A program made the translations under genes and the position numbers. Shown here piece after piece: positions 1 to 8,204 of a stretch of DNA of 64,000 nucleotides (within the stretch, counting starts at the first letter, position 1; each line of letters opens with the position of its first letter). The DNA is taken from assembly GCA_000421065.1 (NCBI GenBank), contig ATWD01000001.1:3278001-3342000 (forward strand), read 5' to 3'. Under the pieces are notes generated by a model. It ran no database searches and was not told where the DNA came from. It saw only the letters and a program-made list of their open reading frames with translations. The stretch is from Acidobacteriaceae bacterium TAA 166. GTDB lineage: Bacteria > Acidobacteriota > Terriglobia > Terriglobales > Acidobacteriaceae.

Positions 1-1013
<1,013 letters not shown>

Positions 1014-1110
1014 AGTGACTCAGATGCTACGCCAAAAGCAGGCGTTTGCCGAGAGGTTTGTGGCAGGAGCGGAGCGGCGCTTCGAGGATGGATGGCCATC
1101 TAAAGAAGCG

Positions 1111-1992
1111 ATGGGAGAGCAAGGGAAGATTCGGATCGGGATCTCGGGCTGGAGGTATGCCGGATGGCGCGGCGTGTTTTATCCGCGTGGCTTGGCGCAG
1201 CGCAGGGAGCTGGAGTTCGCCTCGCACTCCTTCGACACGATCGAGATTAATGGGACGTTTTATTCGCTGCAGAGGCCGGAGAGTTTTACCCGGTGGGCGG
1301 CGGAGACGCCGGAGAATTTTGTCTTCGCGGTGAAGGGATCGCGCTACCTTACGCACATGTTGAAGCTGCGGGAGGTGCGGGTTCCGCTGGCAAATTTTTT
1401 TGGCAGCGGTCTGCTGCTGCTGGGAGAGAAGCTGGGGCCGCTGCTGTGGCAGTTTCCTCCGCAGATGAGGTTCGATCGCGAGCGTTTCGAGGAGTTTTTT
1501 AAGATTCTGCCGCGCTCGCATCGTGAGGCGGCGGCGCTGATGCGGCGGCATGGGAGCCGGATGGGGGAGGGTGCGGGGTTTCGGGTGCGGCGGGATGCAA
1601 GGCTGAGGCACTGCGTGGAGATTCGTCACGAGAGCTTTGTCACGGCGGAGTTTGTGGAGCTGCTGCGCGCGCACGACATCGGACTGGTGGTGGCCGATAC
1701 GGTGGAGTGGCCGCTGTTGATGGATGTGAGTTCGGACTTTGTGTACTGCAGGCTGCATGGATCGGAGCAACTCTACACCAGCGGGTATGAGGACGCGGCG
1801 CTGGAGGTGTGGGCGGACCGGGTGAGGACGTGGGCGCGCGGAGACCAGCCTGAAGGGCGTCGTGCCGATGGTAAGGACGTGGAGGTGCGGCCTCGGGACG
1901 TGTATGTGTACTTTGATAATGATGCCAAGGTGCGGGCTCCGGTGGATGCCAAGGGATTGCGGGAGCGGGTGGATGGTAGAGTGGGGAGTTGA
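1111..1992 (+). CDS. DUF72 domain protein
   Basis: A 293-residue DUF72 family protein; the family has a TIM-barrel-like fold and no firmly assigned reaction. It begins with the family hallmark IGISGWRYAGWRGVFYP and contains the typical EINGTFYSL, FAVKGSRYLTH and LLWQFPP segments, followed by VEIRHESF and YCRLHG further on and YVYFDND near the end. The open frame runs upstream to 895, but the region before 1111 overlaps the divergent formate dehydrogenase start, and family members start just before the IGISGW motif, so ATG 1111 is preferred (ATG 1024 is the alternative). The stop at 1992 lies 2 bp before the ATG of the following glycosyltransferase, so the two are probably co-transcribed. Confidence 0.85.
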   Translation: MGEQGKIRIGISGWRYAGWRGVFYPRGLAQRRELEFASHSFDTIEINGTFYSLQRPESFTRWAAETPENFVFAVKGSRYLTHMLKLREVRVPLANFFGSGLLLLGEKLGPLLWQFPPQMRFDRERFEEFFKILPRSHREAAALMRRHGSRMGEGAGFRVRRDARLRHCVEIRHESFVTAEFVELLRAHDIGLVVADTVEWPLLMDVSSDFVYCRLHGSEQLYTSGYEDAALEVWADRVRTWARGDQPEGRRADGKDVEVRPRDVYVYFDNDAKVRAPVDAKGLRERVDGRVGS

Positions 1993-1994
1993 CG

Positions 1995-2873
1995 ATGAAT
2001 GGCCAAGATTTTCCCCGCGCCTCATGCGTAATTCTGAACTGGAATGGGTGGAAGGATACGCTCGAATGCCTGGCCTCTCTGCAACGGCAGGACTATCCCA
2101 ATCTCGAGATCATCGTGGTGGATAATGGCTCGACCGACGACTCGGTGGAGCGCATACGATCTTCCTTTCCGGAGGTTCGCCTGATCGAGACCCATGAGAA
2201 TCTCGGGTATTCCAAGGGATGCAATGTGGGGTTGCGGGCGGCTCTGCAAGAGAGCGGCGTCGAGTATCTATGGCTGCTCAATAACGATACGGTTTGTCCT
2301 CCCGATACTCTCACCAAACTGGTGAGACGGGCTCAGGGAGATCCCGGCGCAGGTTTGATCGGAACGGTCTTGTACTATTCGCATGACCCTTCGCGGGTCC
2401 AGGCATGGGGTGGAGGCACGATCAACCCTCTGATCGCCTATTCGAGGCATTTTTATGGGCCTGCAGAGTTCGGGAGGAACTCCTACCTTACCTTTGCCAG
2501 CGTGCTGGCGCGGCGCGCGATGGTGGAGGAGGTGGGTCTTCTCTACGAAGGGGCCTTTATGTATTGCGAAGATTCGGATTTCTGCCTTCGCATGCAGAAG
2601 ACGCGATGGAAGATCGTCGTTGCCGAGGATACGGCGGTGTTGCATAAGGAGGGAGGGAGCTCCGGGAATAAAGAGACGTTTTTCATGTCGAAGACCCAGA
2701 CCTTCGCGGGGCTGCTTCTGATTCGTCGGCACTCAGGGCTGGCATTTGTGGGGATTCCCGCTTATCTTCTGCTGCGGGCGGGAAACAGGATCGTCAAGCG
2801 GGAGTGGAAGGCGCTCGATGGAGTGTTGCAGGCGGCGAAAGACTATCTGATGAAGCCGTTTCCTATGGCTTGA
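1995..2873 (+). CDS. Family 2 glycosyltransferase (rhamnosyltransferase-like)
   Basis: A 292-residue GT-A fold glycosyltransferase that should transfer a sugar from a nucleotide sugar to a polysaccharide or lipid acceptor on the cytoplasmic face. The N-terminal strand VILNWNGWKDT, the IVVDNGSTDDS motif and the WLLNNDT motif (DxD equivalent) are those of GT2 proteins related to WbbL rhamnosyltransferases. The later GAFMYCEDSDFCLR motif supplies the ED catalytic-base signature. There is no membrane segment apart from a weakly hydrophobic stretch near residue 245. ATG 1995 is chosen over TTG 1989, which would overlap the preceding stop codon. The acceptor cannot be inferred; no other polysaccharide genes adjoin it. 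Confidence 0.88.
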   Translation: MNGQDFPRASCVILNWNGWKDTLECLASLQRQDYPNLEIIVVDNGSTDDSVERIRSSFPEVRLIETHENLGYSKGCNVGLRAALQESGVEYLWLLNNDTVCPPDTLTKLVRRAQGDPGAGLIGTVLYYSHDPSRVQAWGGGTINPLIAYSRHFYGPAEFGRNSYLTFASVLARRAMVEEVGLLYEGAFMYCEDSDFCLRMQKTRWKIVVAEDTAVLHKEGGSSGNKETFFMSKTQTFAGLLLIRRHSGLAFVGIPAYLLLRAGNRIVKREWKALDGVLQAAKDYLMKPFPMA

Positions 2874-2885
2874 TCTTCCCCATTC

Positions 2886-2912
2886 GGCAGTGGGCCCGCG
2901 CGGCAGGCCATT
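2886..2912. repeat. Solo terminus of the palindromic repeat family
   Basis: About 25 bp matching the right end of the repeat at 4301-4520: CAGTGGGCCC, then a short variable spacer, then CGGCAGGCCA. Only this end is present, with no internal stem. It lies in the gap between the convergent glycosyltransferase and amine oxidase genes, as expected for a remnant or for a minimal terminator-like derivative. Confidence 0.5.
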
Positions 2913-3001
2913 GCCTTTCCTCCCAAAGAAAACAGCATTCGACGCTCTTCAGATGGATCACGAGCATCAGGGAATTGTTCTAAGGCTGTCCTCAGGTGAC
3001 G

Positions 3002-4273
3002 TTACTGCGCGTCGAGGATCTGCTGGGCTGCTCTGAGGCCGGAGCGCATCGCCGCGTGTACGGTTCCCCAGTTGCCGGTGGTATCGGTGTGTTCTCCGGC
3101 GAAGAAGAGGGTTCCGGATACGGGCTCGGAGAGCTGGCGGGGGGCATCGAGGCCTCCGGTGGCGACGTAGCTGTAGGCTCCGAGGGAGTAGGGGTCCTGA
3201 CTCCAGTTGTGGGTGTGGCAGCTGAGGAGAAGCTGACGTACCTGCCGGGCATCGATGGAGAAGATGCGGGCGAGGGAGACGCAGGCGTGTTCGGTGAGCT
3301 GGTCGAGGGTGAGGCTGGCGAGCACGGCGGAGCGGGGACCTCCGACCCAGCCGGTGAGGATGGGGCTGGGGTCGGGATGGGGAGTCCACCAGACGCCGGG
3401 AAGCTCGGTAGGAGCGAAGAGGAAGCTCAGATCTTCGAGGCGGGTGGTCCAAAAGGCCTCGCGAAAGAGCAGGGTGAAGCGGACGACGTGGCCCATGCGG
3501 AGCTGGGAGGCGGCGGCGAGGTGCTGCTGGGGGCGAGGATGGAGGGCGATGGCGCCGGATTGAAGGACGCCGAGAGGGACGGTGAGGAGGGCGCGGGCGG
3601 CGGAGACGGTCTGGCTGCCGTCGACGATCTCGACGGAGCCGGGCTTCCAGCGGATCTCGCGGACCGGGGTGTTGAGCTCGATGGTGCCGCCGAAGTCGAG
3701 GATGCGGTTGGCGAGGTAGTGAGGGAGGCGATCGTAGCCGGTGCGGAGGTAGAAGGCGCGGCTGCCTTCGATGGCATCTTCGGCCTTCTGCTGGGCGGCG
3801 AGGGAGGCGACGCCGATCTGGTCGGCATCGGCGGCGTTGAAGCCCTCGACGAAGTTGCGGAGGCTGGCGCGCTCGGAGTCGGTGGCCTTGAAGGTGGAGG
3901 CGTATTGGGAGAAGCTGATGTCGGGTCCGGTATGGTCTGCGAGGCCCTCGAGGAGGCTGAAGGCGCGATCTTCTTCCTCGCAGGAACGGAGTAGGCCGTC
4001 GCGCAAGCAGCCTTGAGTGCCGTCGCGCTCGTAGGTGTCTAGGTTGGCTTCGGTGATCAAGGCCCAGAGCTCGGGGGAGCGGCCGTGGATGAACTCGGCG
4101 CCGAGTTCGATGGGTTGGACGGGGGGGTATTGAGAGGCACGATGGGTGAGGATGCGGCCGCCGATCCGGTTGCGGGCCTCGAGGACGACGACGCGGATGC
4201 CCTGCTCGGCGAGAGTTCGGGCGGCGGTGAGCCCGGCGATGCCGGCTCCGATGACGATGACGTCGTGATTCAT
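3002..4273 (-). CDS. Flavin monoamine oxidase family protein
   Basis: A 423-residue FAD-dependent amine oxidase; the family oxidises primary or secondary amines to imines or aldehydes with release of H2O2. The N-terminus has the dinucleotide fold VIVIGAGIAGLTAARTL followed by VVVLEARNRIGGRI, the classic FAD-binding signature. The C-terminus has LFFAGEHTDTTGNWGTVHAA, the conserved FAD-contacting segment. No signal peptide or membrane anchor is seen, so a soluble cytoplasmic enzyme is likely. The open frame continues 57 codons upstream to 4444, but that part is the palindromic repeat, so ATG 4273 is the real start. Substrate is unknown; putrescine oxidase-like or phytoene-desaturase-like roles are possible. 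Confidence 0.88.
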   Translation of the reverse strand: MNHDVIVIGAGIAGLTAARTLAEQGIRVVVLEARNRIGGRILTHRASQYPPVQPIELGAEFIHGRSPELWALITEANLDTYERDGTQGCLRDGLLRSCEEEDRAFSLLEGLADHTGPDISFSQYASTFKATDSERASLRNFVEGFNAADADQIGVASLAAQQKAEDAIEGSRAFYLRTGYDRLPHYLANRILDFGGTIELNTPVREIRWKPGSVEIVDGSQTVSAARALLTVPLGVLQSGAIALHPRPQQHLAAASQLRMGHVVRFTLLFREAFWTTRLEDLSFLFAPTELPGVWWTPHPDPSPILTGWVGGPRSAVLASLTLDQLTEHACVSLARIFSIDARQVRQLLLSCHTHNWSQDPYSLGAYSYVATGGLDAPRQLSEPVSGTLFFAGEHTDTTGNWGTVHAAMRSGLRAAQQILDAQ

Positions 4274-4300
4274 GGTGATTTGGATGCCTGGAAGAACTGT

Positions 4301-4520
4301 GCTGCCGCGCGGGCCCACTACGCTCGACCACCCCACAAATGAAGACCTGTTTGTGGGGACCCCGGTACGGGCGGTCACTTCGTGATGCGTATGTCGGCTT
4401 TGCCTTGGGCCTCCCGTTGGTCGAAGATCTTCGCAAGCAACCAACGGGAGCCCACCCCGAAGGGAGTATACGAGTCACGAAGTGACCGCCCCACGCGTAG
4501 TGGGCCCGGCCGGCAGGCCA
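4301..4520. repeat. Palindromic intergenic repeat, copy A
   Basis: A 220 bp near-palindrome. Outer arms: GGGCCCACTACGC (4311-4323) against its complement ending at 4506. Middle arms: 17 bp perfect, 4369-4385 against 4475-4491. Inner arms: CTCCCGTTGGT (4411-4421) against ACCAACGGGAG (4440-4450), with GAAGATCTTC in the loop. The ends are GCTGCCGCG... and ...CGGCAGGCC. This copy also carries a nested 9 bp hairpin (CCCCACAAA, 4331-4339, pairing with 4350-4358) absent from copies B and C. It sits 28 bp upstream of the amine oxidase start. No transposase is encoded in it. Confidence 0.85.
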
Positions 4521-4537
4521 ATCTTCTTTTCCTTTGC

Positions 4538-4578
4538 AAAATAAAAGGCCGCAACCCGTTCCTGCCTGGATCGCGGCC
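4538..4578 (-). terminator. Rho-independent terminator of the BON/LysM gene
   Basis: On the minus strand a GC-rich hairpin (GGCCGC at 4578 side pairing with GCGGCC at 4547-4552) is followed directly by TTTTATTTT. It starts about 15 bp after the stop codon of the BON/LysM-type gene, and it separates that gene from the repeat and the amine oxidase. Confidence 0.7.
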
Positions 4579-4592
4579 CGCGGATAAAACGT

Positions 4593-4985
4593 TTAGCCGA
4601 GCACGGGCAGATTAATCTGCTTGCCGGCCTGAATGCGGTCCGGATTCTCAATGCCGTTAGCCTTGGCGATCTCCGGGTACTTGTTGGCGTCGCCGTAAAA
4701 GTGCTTGCTGATCTTCGAGAGGCTGTCGCCGGACTTGATGGTGTAGGGCTGGGTGTCGCCGCCGGAGGTGACGATCTCGTGCTTGAGGTCGGAGTAGCTG
4801 GGATCGCACTGCTTGATCGCATCCCAGACGCGATTGGCGACGACCTTCGAGGGTACGGTCGCCTTGATGTGAAGCTGTTCGCCGGCGAGATCGACGGACT
4901 CGACCTTGGCTCCGAATTCGCTGAAGCTCTCGATGGTGGAGAGGACGAGGGCGTACTTCTGTTTCAACTGCTCGAGATCGGCCAT
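4593..4985 (-). CDS. Small LysM protein, YgaU/Kbp-like
   Basis: A 130-residue protein with an N-terminal BON-like half (residues 1-75, alternating strands and helices) and a C-terminal LysM domain (about residues 79-128; YTIKSGDSLSKISKHFYGD). The same two-domain layout is found in Escherichia coli YgaU/Kbp, a cytoplasmic potassium-binding protein, which is about 20 residues longer. LysM usually binds peptidoglycan, but no signal peptide is present here, so the Kbp comparison fits better than a wall-binding role. ATG 4985 is chosen because AAGGAG stands 7 bp upstream; the open frame extends further without one. The next gene upstream on the same strand is a YidB-like protein, a pairing consistent with general stress functions. 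Confidence 0.8.
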   Translation of the reverse strand: MADLEQLKQKYALVLSTIESFSEFGAKVESVDLAGEQLHIKATVPSKVVANRVWDAIKQCDPSYSDLKHEIVTSGGDTQPYTIKSGDSLSKISKHFYGDANKYPEIAKANGIENPDRIQAGKQINLPVLG

Positions 4986-5081
4986 GCTGGTTCTCCTTGG
5001 ATTCTGGCGTTGCGGGTGTCTCCGGGCGCAGGAGCTTTTCAAGAGATGCTGCCGCGCCGGGGTGGTTCGAGCGGATTAGTT

Positions 5082-5489
5082 TTAGAGCAGCTTTCCGAGG
5101 ACCTGCTGGGCCAGGGAGCTGAAGCTGCTGGGCTCGGCGGTCTGGCCGTTGGGGGCGAAGTGCTGGATGACCATGGGAAGCACGACGGCGAGGGCCGAGG
5201 TGACGGCCGAGGAGGAGACTCCGGCGCTCTCGGCGGTCTTTTCGATCAGGCCGGTGGAGCCGAGGCCCTGCTGGATCTGGTCCGGAGTGGCGGTCGCGGC
5301 CTGTCCCGAGGCCCAGGCTCCGACGTGGTCGGCGAGGCCGTTGGCCTTGAGGCTGTTGAGCACTCCCTCGATGCCTTCAGGATGCGCGGCCAGAGCCTCG
5401 ATGAAACCACCTGCAACCTTTGCCTGATCGCCCTGGGCTGCGGCACCTGTCTGCCCTGCCAACTGCTGAATCGTGTCGAGGATTCCCAT
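5082..5489 (-). CDS. YidB family protein (DUF937)
   Basis: A 135-residue protein with the layout of the YidB/DUF937 family: N-terminal LDTIQQLAGQ helix, GVLNSLKANGLADHVGAWASG, and the hydrophobic VLPMVIQHFAPNG segment, ending in LAQQVLGKLL. The function of the family is not established. No signal peptide is seen. ATG 5489 is preceded by GGAG at a spacing of 5; the in-frame GTG at 5495 would overlap that ribosome-binding site. It is followed on the same strand by the LysM gene (96 bp), and the two may be co-transcribed. Confidence 0.82.
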   Translation of the reverse strand: MGILDTIQQLAGQTGAAAQGDQAKVAGGFIEALAAHPEGIEGVLNSLKANGLADHVGAWASGQAATATPDQIQQGLGSTGLIEKTAESAGVSSSAVTSALAVVLPMVIQHFAPNGQTAEPSSFSSLAQQVLGKLL

Positions 5490-5690
5490 AGTCACTCCGT
5501 TGATTGAGATTCGTACATCGCCGAAAGGATAGTCCTTGGCAGGGGCCGGTTAGTTATCTGAAGGCAAATTTATGCCGGACTAGTTTGTACATCTGTGAGA
5601 AGGCGGAAAGAGGCCAAGGGTTGGCCGCAAATGGTTGCATAGAAGTGGGTTTTCACGCGCGATGGACTTGCGGGTAGACTGGGGACACCT

Positions 5691-6086
5691 ATGAGCGCAA
5701 AGAAGATTCCCGTATCCAGCTCCTCCGCCCCCGCCGCTATCGGACCGTACTCACAGGCTGTCCGGGTGGGAGATATGCTCTACGCCTCGGGCCAGGTGGC
5801 CCTCGATCCCTCGACCGGACAGCTGGTTCCGGGGGGAGTTTCTGAGCAGACGGTGCGAGTGTTCGAGAATATCAAGGCGGTTTTGAGTGAGGCCGGGCTG
5901 GGGCTGGAAGATGTGGTGAAGACGACAGTCTTCCTGAAGAGCATGGATGATTTTGCGGCGATGAATGAGATCTACGAGAGGTGCTTGGCTCCGGAGGGAG
6001 TGGTTCCTCCGGCCCGTTCGACGATCGCGGTGGCGGCGTTGCCGAAAGATGCCCTGGTGGAGATTGAAGTGATCGCCAAGGCGTGA
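5691..6086 (+). CDS. ridA: RidA family enamine/imine deaminase
   Basis: A 131-residue Rid protein that should hydrolyse reactive 2-aminoacrylate-type enamines/imines released by PLP enzymes, protecting the cell from their damage. It shows the family landmarks AIGPYSQAV, LYASGQV, and the signature PPARSTIAVAALPKDALVEIE, which includes the arginine that holds the substrate carboxylate. Length is standard for the trimeric RidA group (about 125-130). The gene stands alone and is transcribed towards the terminator of rpmB. Confidence 0.93.
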   Translation: MSAKKIPVSSSSAPAAIGPYSQAVRVGDMLYASGQVALDPSTGQLVPGGVSEQTVRVFENIKAVLSEAGLGLEDVVKTTVFLKSMDDFAAMNEIYERCLAPEGVVPPARSTIAVAALPKDALVEIEVIAKA

Positions 6087-6140
6087 GGGAGGCGATTGCG
6101 ACTCGTCTTTTGGGGTGGGGACAGGATCGGGATCGACAGG

Positions 6141-6173
6141 AAAAGCCCCAGCCCGCGAGAGTGCGGCTGGGGC
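6141..6173 (-). terminator. Rho-independent terminator of rpmB
   Basis: A 9 bp perfect stem (GCCCCAGCC at 6145-6153 with GGCTGGGGC at 6165-6173). On the minus strand it is followed by TTTT and lies 25 bp past the rpmB stop. It probably also closes ridA from the other side. Confidence 0.75.
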
Positions 6174-6198
6174 GGATGGTTCTTTCCTGAAAAGAGGC

Positions 6199-6387
6199 TT
6201 AGCCTTTGACGACTTTGCCGGTCTTGATGCAGCTGGTGCAGACGCGGACGCGCTTGCTGGCTCCACCGACGACGGCCTTGACTGACTGCAGGTTCACGTT
6301 CCAGCGACGCCGCGTGGTGTTGTGAGCGTGGGAAATATTGTTGCCGAACTGCGGACCCTTGCCGCAGAGTTCACATTTTTGCGCCAT
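6199..6387 (-). CDS. rpmB: 50S ribosomal protein L28
   Basis: A 62-residue L28, a structural protein of the large ribosomal subunit. It begins MAQKCELCGKGPQFGNNISH and carries NTTRRRWNVNLQ and a C-terminal CTSCIKTGKV. The paired CELC and CTSC motifs make it a zinc-ribbon (C+) form. The open frame continues upstream to 6603 but the L28 family begins at this methionine. The gene is monocistronic, with a terminator just downstream and about 270 bp of promoter-containing sequence upstream. Confidence 0.95.
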   Translation of the reverse strand: MAQKCELCGKGPQFGNNISHAHNTTRRRWNVNLQSVKAVVGGASKRVRVCTSCIKTGKVVKG

Positions 6388-6656
6388 GACTAAACTCCAA
6401 TCCTTCGTCGCAGATTCTCCGCAGGCAGGCGATCGCTCGGGGGCGGAGCCCAGGAAGTTTCTTCCCAAGATCCAAATCCGGGCATAGATCGCGTTCCGGC
6501 TGCGGGGCTGGCAGGCACGGAGGAAGTCGTGCCGTCTGCGTATGCCTAATAGTTTCAACGCTTGAGGAATAGATTCGAACTCCTGAAGACGCTGGTAATT
6601 CATTATAGCAAAGTTTGCCCTGATTGCAGCGGGAGTGTTTTGCCGTGGCCGGGCGG

Positions 6657-7949
6657 CTAAGGATGAGTGCGGTAGGAGAGGATGTGGAAGGGGCCGGCGT
6701 TGCCGTTGACGCTGTTCGATTCGACGAGGACCTCGAAGTGGGGGAGGGTGCCGTCGGGGCGTTTGAGACGGTTGAGGAAGGGGAGGAGGGTGTCGTCGTT
6801 GAAGAGGAAGTCGGTGATGGCCTCGGTGCCAGCCATGGAATTGCCCTCGACGACCAGGGCGTTACCGTTTCGGTCGAGGTTGGAGATGAAGGCCAGTACG
6901 CCGAGGACGTGGCGCTCGGGGTCAGAGTCGGAGGCGAAGTAGCGGTCGGGTTCCCCGGGCTGAGGGCGCCGGTTGATGAAGCTATAGACGTGATGGACGC
7001 CGTCGTTGGAGCCGTAGAAGTTCATCTGGGGCTCGTAGAGCTCGACCCAGGGATTGGCGCCTCGGGCCCCAGAGAGGATGATGTTGCCTTGTTTGAGCTC
7101 GTCCATGCGGAGATCGCGGGCGTATTTGACGATGAGGCGATCCAGGGAGGCGAAGGGAAGCTGCTGGATATGGCGAAAGAGGTTCAGGTCGACGAAGGAG
7201 GTATAACGGCGATTGGCGATACTGCGAATCTCGTCGGCGCGCTCACGTGGAAATCCCTGAAGCTCCTGGTTGAAGTTGTGGTCGAGATACTCGGCGAGCG
7301 TGGTGTCCTTCCTGGTCATCCAGTGCAGAAGCACGAGGCCGTTGTCGGCAGCTACGAAGGTCGTGGACCGGGCGGGCTGGAAGATGCGGCTCCAAAGAGG
7401 ATGAGAGAGCGGGGGAGCGGGACGCTGGGAGCGATGGTGCACGGACCAGAGCGCGAGGCAGAGTCCCACGACGATGAGGGACAGGAGACAACAGGGAAGA
7501 AAGAGAGGATTTGTGACCCATCGCGTCCGTAGAGAGACTTTCGCGGTTACAGATGGAAGCCCTGGCGTGGGTTGAGAGATGGGAGGGAGTTCCGCCAGAT
7601 TGGGCGCGGCTGGGGAGGTGCGATCGAACCGCACGATGTACTCGCCTTTGGGAACGGTCACGCGAAAGTTGCCGCCTGGAGAATCGGAGGCATACTGCTC
7701 GAGTCTTTGCCGGAGGCGCACCATATGGGAGCGAACGATGGTGTCGACGCCGGGATTGAAGTCGTCCCCTCGTTCGAAGACTTCGATGGCGATGCTCTGC
7801 TCGTTGAGGAGCGCGGCGTGTTCGAGCAGGGTCTTTTCCGCGAGATAGAGCAGAAGCTGAGAGAGGCGTGAGGACTTGGAGAAGCGCGGGGAGTCGACGA
7901 TGCGCAGCACCACCTGCCAGCGCTCGTCTTCCATTAAGGAAGACGGCAT
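6657..7949 (-). CDS. Winged-helix transcriptional regulator with one membrane span
   Basis: A protein of about 430 residues. The first 108 residues form a DNA-binding domain of the kind common in acidobacterial ToxR/CadC-like regulators (NEQSIAIEVFERGDDFNPGVD, then VRSHMVRLRQRLEQY and VTVPKGEYIVRF). A proline-rich linker leads to one membrane helix (about 147-170, LPCCLLSLIVVGLCLALW). The last 260 residues would lie in the periplasm and match no domain I recognise. Such one-component sensors read an envelope signal and bind DNA directly. The gene is divergent from the TonB-dependent receptor at 8205, its likely target. ATG 7949 is preferred; GTG 7982 is possible. Confidence 0.75.
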   Translation of the reverse strand: MPSSLMEDERWQVVLRIVDSPRFSKSSRLSQLLLYLAEKTLLEHAALLNEQSIAIEVFERGDDFNPGVDTIVRSHMVRLRQRLEQYASDSPGGNFRVTVPKGEYIVRFDRTSPAAPNLAELPPISQPTPGLPSVTAKVSLRTRWVTNPLFLPCCLLSLIVVGLCLALWSVHHRSQRPAPPLSHPLWSRIFQPARSTTFVAADNGLVLLHWMTRKDTTLAEYLDHNFNQELQGFPRERADEIRSIANRRYTSFVDLNLFRHIQQLPFASLDRLIVKYARDLRMDELKQGNIILSGARGANPWVELYEPQMNFYGSNDGVHHVYSFINRRPQPGEPDRYFASDSDPERHVLGVLAFISNLDRNGNALVVEGNSMAGTEAITDFLFNDDTLLPFLNRLKRPDGTLPHFEVLVESNSVNGNAGPFHILSYRTHP

Positions 7950-8076
7950 GTGCGACGACAGTTCTGGCAAAAGCGCTGGCACTTTTCAAGTATGGGGGAC
8001 ACTTATGAAATTCTTGTAAACCACCCTGGAAGTGAAGTAAGAACTCGTTTTGCTTTCAGCGACTTCCGTATTTGTA

Positions 8077-8098
8077 ACATTGTGAAATCACATTGTGA
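8077..8098. promoter_or_regulatory. Operator-like double repeat in the regulator/receptor gap
   Basis: Two identical 9 bp direct repeats, ACATTGTGA at 8077-8085 and 8090-8098, 13 bp apart. Together they also give the short palindrome TGTGAAATCACA. They lie in the 255 bp gap between the divergent wHTH regulator and the TonB-dependent receptor, where an autoregulatory binding site would be expected. No binding protein is proven. Confidence 0.4.
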
Positions 8099-8204
8099 CC
8101 GCGAGTTGAGACTGTCTTGCGGGGGTATGGGCTCTCTAGCGTGGAGGAAGAGAGCGATCTTGCCGGCAATTCCGCCCGCACGGTCGCTTGAACGGAGAGC
8201 CAGC

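Noticed and set aside
2967..4478. 503-codon minus-strand frame over the amine oxidase
   Set aside because: An Arg/Pro-rich shadow in another frame; the amine oxidase frame has clear FAD motifs.
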